DNA of 64,000 nt. Origin: Plazaster borealis. Lineage: Eukaryota; Echinodermata; Asteroidea; Forcipulatida; Labidiasteridae. The notes beneath the pieces were generated by a model that had not been told where the DNA came from, searched no databases, and saw only the letters and a list, made by a program, of their open reading frames with translations. Positions 57,101 to 64,000 of this stretch are shown in pieces. The translations under genes and the position numbers were made by a program. Every line of letters begins with the position of its first letter. Position 1 is the first letter of the stretch. The stretch spans positions 1,210,318 to 1,274,317 of the forward strand of contig CM037462.1 in the NCBI GenBank assembly GCA_021014325.1, in the 5' to 3' direction.

Positions 57101-60100
57101 CCTCCTACTGTATGACTGTTCAATATCATCCTCTGTGGTTTGTTAATGATAGATATGGGTCCAGAATCAACAGACAGAAATGAAATGATTTAATTTCTAA
57201 ACTTTAAACTTCTTAGCCTAAAGAAGTTTTTTTATTCATGTTTTTGTTCGTAGCGCCGGGACGATCCATTCAAATCCGATGGAGAAATACTGGGTTTTAC
57301 TATCAGTGTTAAACATGCTGAAGAAAGTAAACAGTACTCTGTGGATCCGAATAAGACATCACACCAAATTCCTGGTAAGTTTAATTTGATAGACTTGTGG
57401 ATTTTTTAGCTGTGAGAAAGGCACTAAGTATAGACTCGAAGACTGAAGAGAAGAAGGCGAAAAAATGCTCAGTTTTAGAGGAAAACCATCAATAAGGAAA
57501 CTGCAGTGGACTAAAAAGCTAAATTACATGTGAGACTCCGGTTCTGAGGGATTTGAACCGGGGTCTACAGATGGGAAAGGCAGGGCAGGATACGACTATT
57601 AAAGACAACCTTGATCCCAATTCAGTGCCAACCTTGATCCCAATTGATCCGATTCTAAATGTATTTTGATGTGATTTCTCCTCAGACCTCGATCCAGCTG
57701 AACATTATAAGCTCAGCATACAGACTGTAAACTCAATGGGAGCATCCCCACGAGAAGACTGTAATATTGATCCATTGAAAGGTGAGTCTTTATGTTTCTT
57801 GGGGTTATACTCTCTCTGTTTTTCATGATGGGGTTATATAGTGCTAGGGCAACGGACTCAAGCTCTGGTGTTTCTGATCAGCAGAGTGTGGGTTCGAGTC
57901 CCAGTTTTACTCTCTCTGTCTCATTCATGGTGGGGGTTTTATAGTGCTAGCGCATCGGACTCAAGCTCTGGTGTGTCTGATCAGCAGAGTGTGGGTTCGA
58001 GTCCCAGTTTTACTCTCTGTCTCATTCATGATGGGGTTTTATAGTGCTAGGGCAACGGACTCAAGCTCTGGTGTGTCTGATCAGCAGAGTGTGGGTTCGA
58101 GTCCCAGTTTTACTCTCTGTCTCTTTCATGATGGGGTTTTATAGTGCTAGCGCATCGGACTCAAGCTCTGGTGTTTCTGATCAGCAGAGTGTGGGTTCGA
58201 GTCCCAGTTTTACTCTCTCTGTCTCATTCATGGTGGGGTTTTATAGTGCTAGGGCATCGGACTCAAGCTCTGGTGTGTCTGATCAGCAGAGTGTGGGTTT
58301 GAGTCCCAGTTTTACTCTCTCTGTCTCATTCATGATGGGATTTTATGGTGCTAGGGCAACGGACTCAAGCTCTGGTGTTTCTGATCAGCAGAGTGTGGGT
58401 TCGAGTCCCAGTTTTACTCTCTCTGTCTCATTCATGGTGGGGTTTTATAGTGCTAGGGCATCGGACTCAAGCTCTGGTGTGTCTGATCAGCAGAGTGTGG
58501 GTTTGAGTCCCAGTTTTACTCTCTCTGTCTCATTCATGATGGGATTTTATGGTGCTAGGGCAACGGACTCAAGCTCTGGTGTTTCTGATCAGCAGAGTGT
58601 GGGTTCGAGTCCCAGTTTTACTCTCTCTGTCTCATTCATGGTGGGGTTTTATAGTTCTAGCGCACCGGACTCAAGCTCCCGGTTATGACACTTGCTGACA
58701 AAGGTGTGGATGGTTTGTTTTTTAAATAAATGTAAAGTTATTATGCCATGATAATTGGTGTTTTGTGGTTTTTTTGAACTATACATCAAACATCAAAGTC
58801 ATCTTGAAACTATCTAATTTCAGATGAAGTTAAAGGAAGGAATCAAGACAAGTCAAGGGTTGAAACCAGGACTCGAACCCACACTCTGCTGAAACACTAT
58901 ACATTGGACCTGATTGTGTTCTAGTTCACAGAAATTGCATAACCAGTTGACTTTTTGTTTCCCATTCATTTCAGTGACTCCAGGCGGCTTTGTTTCAGTC
59001 TTTGTTGCTTGCATCTCAACAGTCATCTTGATAATTTTAGTGGTTTGCAGCTACCAGAGGGTTAAGAAGTCCATGATAAGGTTTCCAGACATTCCAATTT
59101 CTTCACAACTAACTGTAAGTATTTCTGTTTGGTTCATAAGTATTTTAAAAGCACAAGTCCTAGATTTGTATCTCAAATGAAGCTTCATGTTGTGAACTAA
59201 AAACTTAAGAGTGGTTTGAATTTGATAAATAATAGTGGCTTCTTATATAGCACTCAAATCCGTCACTCAGTGACGCTCATGGTGCACCAACACTCAGTAT
59301 TTTTCCTGCAAGCTATGCGGAGCTACGTTTTTGAAGTATGATACCTTTTACTTGTTTTAGTAGAAGTGTTAATTCTGGAAAGGACTGGTGGTGGAAAGAA
59401 AAAGTTTTCATCAGTATGCTTTTGATCATCTAAATAGATAAAAAATATGGGGGCTTTTGTAATATTCAAAATTGTTTTGTTTTTCCCTGCCACAGACTGA
59501 AAATTTGTACTCTGCAAACACAACAAGCAGAGAGACAGAAATCTTTGATGAGTTGATTCCACATCGAGTGTTTGTCAATTTGGTTCCGGAGGACGGAGTC
59601 ATGACCAATGGGTTTGATATCGGAGATAGACCAAGAAATACCAGAGTGTCTGAAGATACAATCAAAGTGAACACCTTTGAAAGTCACCCTCTGTTGCCGG
59701 GATTGAAGCACAAGCAGTCAAGGAGTGAAGAGTTTTCTTTTGACGAGTATGGTGGTGGCCTGGCGAGTAGTCCCGTCTCTGTAGGTAGTGGGGGAAGCTA
59801 CTTGAATATCAGGAACAACAAGGTGGCCTACCATACAATGACCAAAGATGGGTTGTCTCAAGTGGAGAAGGAAGACGCAAAAGGTGCTTCAGGAGGAGAC
59901 TTTGATGGGCTTCAGGAGCTGCTCCCACGCACCGAGGATGACGGCAGTGAAGAAGGTGCTACAAACAGTCTGGATGCATACACACGAATGGCTGCCTTGA
60001 TGCCTACTCCTGGAGCAGGGGGTAAGCCCAGGGGTAAAGCTGCCCAGAGAAAGAGACATCCAAAAGAAGGCCCTCATGCCAGTGAAGACAACGCTGCATA

Positions 60101-60950
60101 CGCCAGTGATGACACTATCACAGGCATCGATGATTTACAGATACCTAGTTCTATGAGAACGGAGTCACCGAGTGACAATGGCTTCTTACGGTACGTAGCT
60201 GTCAAAGGCGATTCGGAAAGTCTCGACCTGGAAGACACTGAATTGGAGCAAAAAGGCGATGGGTATGTGACTCAAGGAATGATACCGGACATTCTAAACC
60301 CCAGGGCAGATAATAGAAATGCTTTGAACGCACCAGGACCACCTAATTTTCATTCCGACTACGTTGATCAGAAGCAACTTAATAGCTTTCCCATGCCACA
60401 AGCAGAAGCGATCCCCGTCGCCAATAACCACCCTCAACATGCCTTGAGTCCTAACAATTACGTCACCTCGGTACAGGTGTTTGATATTGTATCACCCGGT
60501 CCAGCATCCTGTGACGAGACCTTTACGAATAGTAACAACTGCGAAGGAAGTAGTGACTGCGACCTCTCAGATGATGAGACCAAGGATGCTAGCGAATTTA
60601 TGATCCAAGGAAATGAGGACGTCACAGCGAACCGACCCACTGATGATTCTGTCGATACTAACTCGGCCCATCCGACTTGTGTCCCCCCTGATCAGATTCC
60701 TTGCCGTGCTCCTCTCAGTCCGCCCCAAAATGTCACTAACGGGGATTTCAGCTTAAACGGGGTAGACCTTACTCATGCCCTTGATCTTGAGCCAACAGAT
60801 GGGGAAGATGTTGATGAAAACCCTGATGATCAACAGAGTGGCAAACAGGGTGATGCAAAGGGTGAGATACAGGACTCCGATGGGGGATATGTAACCCATG
60901 ATGAAATGCAGAATATTGCTAGAGTAGCAAGTCCAACTTCATTACTGTAA
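48102..60950 (+). CDS. Type I (gp130-like) cytokine receptor
   Basis: Ten exons join in phase: 48102-48267, 49320-49434, 50924-51090, 52858-53018, 53852-54011, 55635-55720, 57254-57374, 57686-57781, 58975-59114, 59496-60950. They encode 888 residues. In order: a hydrophobic signal region (about 21-40); domain D1 with C65-X9-C75-X-W77 and a second cysteine cluster (C108, C113, C114); FNIII module D2 (about 150-256) with the class I YYVRVKALGRW strand but no WSXWS; a second FNIII module (about 257-357); a membrane helix (362-383); Box1-like FPDIPIS (394-400); and a 500-residue tail with YVTQ (661) and YVDQ (693). Known of the family: Box1 binds JAK kinases and phosphorylated YxxQ recruits STAT3-type factors. 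JAK/STAT signalling here is inferred. A strong acceptor at 48094 implies a 5' UTR exon upstream. A start at 48120 is also possible. Orthology to vertebrate gp130 or insect Domeless cannot be settled here. Confidence 0.87.
48727..48884. mobile_element. Non-autonomous element, 'CAGG.GCGGATCC' ends (copy 4, inverted)
   Basis: It starts CAGGCGCGGATCCAGG and ends CCTGGATCCGCCCCTG. The interior is the reverse complement of the satellite copies, and CTGGC is duplicated at 48722-48726 and 48885-48889. It lies in the first visible intron of the cytokine receptor. Confidence 0.85.
49471..49552. repeat. SINE-like fragment, related to 55790-56280
   Basis: 'tacccatacaccgatgtgtgttagcactgtatactcagtactttcccgagt' matches the two sides of the MITE at 55817-56154, so it shows the uninterrupted form of that element. 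Confidence 0.65.
49735..50010 (+). repeat. Dispersed repeat (copy)
   Basis: 'aagctttcattttaggtattgcac', 'atctgccaatgat' and 'caagatcccgacat' match 61955-62130 directly and 32217-32420 in reverse. Intronic in the cytokine receptor; family unknown. Confidence 0.55.
51132..51519. mobile_element. TTAA-flanked MITE, 'AGGGATTGT' family (copy 2)
   Basis: TTAA AGGGATTGTGTATG at the left and ATACAGACCCT TTAA at the right. An inner hairpin with 'aatctgagaaacgttactg' lies at about 51308-51348. It starts about 40 bases after the donor of receptor exon 3. Confidence 0.8.
51558..51992. mobile_element. TTAA-flanked MITE, 'AGGTAGGGTCATAG' family
   Basis: TTAA AGGTAGGGTCATAGATTGG at the left and CCAATCTATGACCCTACT plus TTAA at the right. 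A 'aatctgagaaacgattcatacgcatgaatcgtttctcagatt' palindrome lies near 51690-51732. Same intron as the preceding MITE. Confidence 0.85.
53516..53706. mobile_element. Foldback MITE, 'CTCCGAGCAGCCACG' family (partial)
   Basis: 'gaaccaatgtgtcaattgccagaatg' to 'ggctgctcgcagggtt' matches the right half of the inverted copy at 25098-25563. The left half is missing. Confidence 0.6.
54270..55455 (+). mobile_element. tRNA-derived SINE, split by a later insertion
   Basis: tRNA-like head CATGTTGTGGCCGAGCAGTTTAG with CAA anticodon position, B-box-like GGATTTGAATCC and ATGACAC. The body 'gtccttgagcaagacacttaacg' and 'cacccagggtcaaatggg' follows. It is interrupted at 54490 and resumes at 55337 with 'tactcccaagggagttgagatgg', which matches the unbroken SINE at 5807-6105. 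The 3' end is 'attatataaggagccactattgttattatt'. Confidence 0.8.
54490..55336. mobile_element. Nested transposon, TA target, 24-bp ends 'GGGGAGATGCGGGAGAGTTG'
   Basis: The left end (54492-54515) starts GGGGAGATGCGGGAGAGTTG and its exact complement ends at 55334. TA flanks both sides. The interior repeats 'gtggctcaactctcccc' in both orientations near 54672, 54704, 54925 and 55293. No transposase ORF, so it is non-autonomous. It interrupts the SINE and is younger than it. Confidence 0.85.
55790..56290. mobile_element. SINE-like element with inverted tRNA-like head, split by a MITE
   Basis: 'tacccttacaccgatgcgta' precedes the MITE and 'gcactgtatactcgatactttcc' follows it, as in the uninterrupted 49471-49552. 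At 56210-56275 the minus strand reads like a tRNA: TAGCCTAGTGGTAAGAC (A box), an AGC position, GGTTCGAATCCC (B box). Confidence 0.7.
55817..56154. mobile_element. TTAA-flanked palindromic MITE, 'AGGGACACGTTGCC' family (copy 2)
   Basis: AGGGACACGTTGCCTTGG at the left is mirrored by CCAAGGCAACGTGTCCCT at the right. TTAA at 55817-55820 and a mutated GTAA at 56151-56154 flank it. It is the more complete relative of 31100-31460. Confidence 0.85.
56654..57068 (+). mobile_element. tRNA-Leu-derived SINE, near full length
   Basis: Head GTGTCGTGGCCGAGCGGATAAG, CAA anticodon position, B box GGTTCGAGTCCC and GTGACAC. Body 'gtccttaagcaagacacttcacc' and 'gtaaaagaacccagtgcacttatcg'. The 3' end is 'gcgcgatataagaaccaagtattattattact'. 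The ATT-repeat tail marks the true 3' end. Intronic in the cytokine receptor. Confidence 0.85.
57809..58690 (+). repeat. Nine-copy tandem array of a tRNA-Leu-like fragment, about 102-bp unit
   Basis: CGGACTCAAGCTCTGGTG recurs at 57853, 57956, 58056, 58156, 58258, 58360, 58462, 58564 and 58666. Eight of the nine units carry a B box GGTTCGAGTCC (GGTTTGAGTCC in two); the ninth breaks off before it. Each unit keeps the anticodon and T arms of the SINE head but has lost the acceptor and most of the D arm. A CT-rich linker joins units. The four units from 58258 form two nearly identical 204-bp dimers. The array starts 28 bases after the donor of receptor exon 8. A 214-codon ORF through it is an effect of the 102-bp step. 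Confidence 0.95.
58862..58896 (-). repeat. Inverted single copy of the tRNA-like T-arm segment
   Basis: 'gaaaccaggactcgaacccacactctgctgaaac' is the complement of the array words GTGTTTCTGATCAGCAGAGTG and GGTTCGAGTCC. It lies 80 bases before the membrane exon. Confidence 0.7.
58975..59114 (+). CDS. Cytokine receptor exon 9: membrane helix and Box1
   Basis: It encodes a short extracellular stem, a 22-residue hydrophobic helix (residues 362-383), a basic stop-transfer (QRVKKS) and IRFPDIPIS, which fits the proline-rich Box1 pattern of class I receptors. The acceptor is TTTCAG and the donor ACT|GTAAGT. Confidence 0.88.
59496..60950 (+). CDS. Cytokine receptor exon 10: cytoplasmic tail
   Basis: One exon encodes 484 residues of acidic, disordered-looking tail ending in TAA. 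Candidate phosphotyrosine sites are YLNI (506), YVAV (637), YVTQ (661), YVDQ (693), YVTS (726) and YVTH (869). YVTQ and YVTH lie in similar D-G-(G)-Y-V-T settings, suggesting an internally repeated docking motif. The single large terminal exon resembles that of vertebrate gp130-type receptors. Confidence 0.9.
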   Translation, partial: TENLYSANTTSRETEIFDELIPHRVFVNLVPEDGVMTNGFDIGDRPRNTRVSEDTIKVNTFESHPLLPGLKHKQSRSEEFSFDEYGGGLASSPVSVGSGGSYLNIRNNKVAYHTMTKDGLSQVEKEDAKGASGGDFDGLQELLPRTEDDGSEEGATNSLDAYTRMAALMPTPGAGGKPRGKAAQRKRHPKEGPHASEDNAAYASDDTITGIDDLQIPSSMRTESPSDNGFLRYVAVKGDSESLDLEDTELEQKGDGYVTQGMIPDILNPRADNRNALNAPGPPNFHSDYVDQKQLNSFPMPQAEAIPVANNHPQHALSPNNYVTSVQVFDIVSPGPASCDETFTNSNNCEGSSDCDLSDDETKDASEFMIQGNEDVTANRPTDDSVDTNSAHPTCVPPDQIPCRAPLSPPQNVTNGDFSLNGVDLTHALDLEPTDGEDVDENPDDQQSGKQGDAKGEIQDSDGGYVTHDEMQNIARVASPTSLL

Positions 60951-61231
60951 TCAACTCTGTATATACATGTACATCAAAGCTGGTCTTGTACATTATTGTT
61001 GTATATATTTACAAGATTAAGGTGCTTAAACCTAGAAGTATTTTTCACATACCCCCGGTACATGTTTTTGGAAAAAGGAAATTTATACCTTTGTTTACCC
61101 GTTAGTTTTTATTTCTACAGCAAACCTGTGTTAATTTCATTGGACTCGTTAGTATACTTATAAGGTTAAAAATTTCATGCAGCTTCCCACATAAACACAA
61201 GCTTATTCTTATTATGAAATTAAGTCTTATA

Positions 61232-61237
61232 AATAAA
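61232..61237 (+). promoter_or_regulatory. Probable polyadenylation signal of the cytokine receptor
   Basis: AATAAA lies about 280 bases after the receptor stop codon, before the next MITE. Confidence 0.55.
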
Positions 61238-61450
61238 GATATTAATTTTTCTTTGTTCAGCCCAAAATCATTTAAAATTTACCCAGTCAGTTTCCCTTGT
61301 GGGATAAAGATATTAAGTAAAGAGTCCAAGTTGGTTTTTTGGCTGATTTGACCCGAAAAGTTAGATTTACATGTAAATTATTTTTATAGATCAAGTACAT
61401 GTAATAAACCACAAGGGAAATTGACTTGGTAGTATTTAAATAATTTGGGG

Positions 61451-61826
61451 TTAAAGGCATCGTACACGTTTGGTAATTACTCAAAATATATATTAGCATG
61501 AAAACTGACTTGGTAACAAGTAACAGAGAGCTGTTGATAGTATAAAACATTGTGAGAAACGACTCCCTCTGAAGTAACGTAGTTTTTGAGAATGAGGTAA
61601 TTTCTCACTAAAATAATAAAAGACTTCTAGCTAGAAGCCTTTTATTCCTATCTGAAAGCACACAAATTTGTACAACAAGGGTGTTTTTTCTTTCATCATT
61701 TTCTTGCAACTTCGATGACCAATTGAGCCCAAATTTTCACAGGCTTGTTATATTATGCATATGTTGGGATACACCAAGTGAGAACACTGGTCTTTGACAA
61801 TTACCAAACGTGTACGATGCCTTTAA
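61451..61826. mobile_element. TTAA-flanked MITE, 'AGGCACTG' family (copy 5)
   Basis: TTAA AGGCATCGTACACG at the left and GTACGATGCCT TTAA at the right. Same orientation and interior as copy 1 at 19528. It lies in the 3' flank of the cytokine receptor. Confidence 0.85.
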
Positions 61827-61837
61827 ATAAAGAAAAA

Positions 61838-61917
61838 TTGACTGGAGCAGGATTTGAACCGATGACCTTGCCTGCTCGCTAATGCGGAGGTCGTTGGTTC
61901 AAATCCAGCTCTGGTCC
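61838..61917. repeat. Palindrome made of two tRNA-like T arms
   Basis: GGAGCAGGATTTGAACCGAT at the left is mirrored by 'cgttggttcaaatccagctct' at the right, so B-box-like words face each other across an 18-base loop. It is not a cloverleaf. Confidence 0.7.
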
Positions 61918-61954
61918 ATTTTTCTTTGTTCAACCCCAAACTATTTGTGTAGAT

Positions 61955-62130
61955 TCAAGAAAGTTATTTATGCTTTCACTTAAGGTATTGCACGAAACAA
62001 ATCTGCCAATATGATTAGTGGTAGTTAATTAAAACTAAAAAGGGGACTATTATCAGGATCCCATCAGCCATAAACAAACAATTTTCGCGTGTAATTTGCA
62101 TATTGTTCATGGCATACATGTATGCAAAAC
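61955..62130 (+). repeat. Dispersed repeat (copy)
   Basis: 'tatgctttcacttaaggtattgcac' and 'atctgccaatatgat' to 'caggatcccatcag' match 49735-50010. Confidence 0.55.
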
Positions 62131-64000
62131 TTTTTTTGTGTTTTTTGTTTTGTAACTAAATGTAACTAAATGAGATTATATCATGGCAAAACAGCAAACA
62201 AATTTCCAACATAGATATCATGGTTTTGCATGTTTTTCTTGAAGGCTAAACAAATCTTTGTCAAATCTTTTTTTACTTGTTATTTTTTTGGTCACAGTTC
62301 CACACAAAAAATCAATATGTGTATCTCCCAATTATAATCTTACTATTAATTATAATGTATGCAGGGATTAACACAAGTCAGTGTATGGGTAAACACAAAT
62401 AAGAATCTTCATCTCGATGCAAATTTAACATCTAAAATGTTGCCATTAAAAAACTTCTAATGTAAAACAATAACAGTTGGTCCTTTATTATCCTTTGGCT
62501 TGGTTCATTAACAAAAGCAAGTCACCAACCAAGGTCATTACAATGCTGTGAAGACCGGGTCATCACACTGTTATTCCCATTAATTAATATCTTTCACACA
62601 AAAACAATTACAAAAAACAACAGAGTTTATTATTTTTCTCTTGCCGATATTTTTTAGAAATATTCTACTCTTGTTTAAGGGCCAATCCTTAGGCTGTTCA
62701 ACTTTTTGCGTGGTACCTGATCTATTTATGCATACTTTTTAAGAACCAGACTACATGTATGAGCTCAGAAAATTAACATTATACAGTATATGGAAATTCC
62801 CTCGTTCGGTTTTACGCTTAGCAATGTGTTAGTTTCATTTGTGTACCAACTACCTTCAACGGACACATTGTTTGCGCATTCACACATATGCGTGGTATGG
62901 ACGTGGCACCAAAATAAACAAAAACAAAAATACACTCAAAGAAAACAGCTGATTCGATAGTTCCCTGCATAACTTGCATAGGTGCATATGAGCTTTTTAC
63001 ACAACGATGCTTGTTTAGGGGTCATTTATTCGCTAGTTCACAGTTTATATCACACGTTACGATCTCGTACCTTTCAGGCTTAAGCCCTTATCGACTTTTC
63101 ATAAATTTTAGGTAAATAGCCTACTTTTGGGCCTAATTTGCCAACACACACGTCAACAGATGAGCTGTGTGTTTGTCACAAAATGTTTTTTGTTTGTTTA
63201 GCACTTAGCAGCTTTAAGAGTTATTGCTACAGATTAAATAAAAACAGCCAATAAATACAAACAGTTTAATACTGTATTTAAGATATTTCAAATCTAGCTT
63301 ACTGTATCCAATCTATAAAATATATTGAGTAGAGCTAAGAGGGAAAATGAGGAATACAATTTATCAAACTTCACCTAAAATTATGAATCTTCAAAACATC
63401 TAAATAAAATATTAAAATAACAAGTTACTTATGTTTTCAATAAATACATATTTTGGGGGTAAGAAAGGACAAATAGTTTTTATATAAGAGAATAAGATAT
63501 TTAGTTCAAATTTAAGAAATCGTTAGAAATCACAAGGTTACTTATTAACAGAAACCTAATGAAAATTTAAGTTATTAAAAATAACGAGAGTATTTCAGAA
63601 CCACGACTTAAGGAGGACTGTCGTCATGATCATAGCAGGCCTGTGATTGGCTGCACATGGATTTGTGAACTCTGACCCAGTAACTGCACACGTGTACTGG
63701 CCGTCAAATCACAAAGGGCAACTTATAAAACTTCACTCCCACCTACTTTCAAGAACAGGGTGTTGAATTTTCAGTAAATATTTGGTTAAGTTGCCATAAA
63801 TATATTTTGACTGCACACATGAATCTTTGGATTATTCACCACAGAAATCTCAAAAAGTCAGTTTTACTTTAGAGGGAAAGTACACCATTGATATTTCTCT
63901 AGTTTTCGAAAGACACAAAATCGACCATTCTGTGAAAATTTCATCAAATTCGGTCTTCAATTTCTTGTGAACAGAAAAGAATGAAAAATAGTTTATGCTC
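62131..64000. other. AT-rich intergenic DNA, no gene seen
   Basis: No ORF with recognisable content, no RNA gene and no complete repeat element. The end of the window (63870-64000, 'gaaagtacaccattgatatttc' to 'gaaaatttcatcaaattcggtcttc') looks like the start of another MITE cut off by the window edge. Confidence 0.45.

Noticed and set aside
58044..58688. 214-codon ORF
   Set aside because: It arises because the tRNA-like repeat steps by 102 bases, a multiple of three. It is intronic and has no start context or domain.

Overview
The window is animal nuclear DNA. It is AT-rich, has intron-split genes with GT/AG borders, no operons, and many short transposons. A Tie-type receptor tyrosine kinase, SLC16-type transporters and a gp130-like cytokine receptor sit among tRNA-derived SINEs and dense foldback elements. 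This suggests a marine invertebrate deuterostome, most likely an echinoderm such as a sea star; that identification is inference, not proof.

Layout. (1) 192-6312 (+): the last nine exons of a Tie/Tek-like receptor tyrosine kinase, covering the whole kinase domain and C-tail. The ectodomain and membrane exons lie off the left edge. (2) 26668 down to 8790 (-): SLC16-like transporter A, six coding exons, 488 aa. Its last intron (8954-20516) holds about 8.3 kb of hairpin satellite (10571-18866). A separate 110-bp tandem repeat (7311-8307) lies between this gene and the kinase. (3) 37736 down to 29658 (-): SLC16-like transporter B, 485 aa, a tandem paralogue with the same intron phases. Two broken paralogue pieces lie just upstream: a near-identical copy of part of exon 3 inside a MITE (38338-38602) and a decayed exon 1 on the opposite strand (39232-39428). 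(4) About 39.4-48.0 kb: gene-poor and repeat-rich, including a 1.87-kb element with 9-bp target duplications. (5) 48102-60950 (+): a ten-exon type I cytokine receptor of 888 aa with a C-X9-C-X-W motif, FNIII modules, one membrane helix, Box1 and two YxxQ motifs. Its introns carry SINEs, MITEs and a nine-copy array of tRNA-Leu-like fragments. (6) 61-64 kb: repeats and AT-rich DNA with no gene seen.

The genes are not a functional cluster. The kinase and the cytokine receptor are independent cell-surface signalling receptors, and the transporters are a local duplication. The striking feature is the repeat landscape: several families of TTAA-flanked foldback MITEs, nested insertions that give a relative chronology, and a satellite built from alternating inverted 11-mers. 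All exon borders were placed by eye from splice signals, reading phase and paralogue comparison. No database search was possible.
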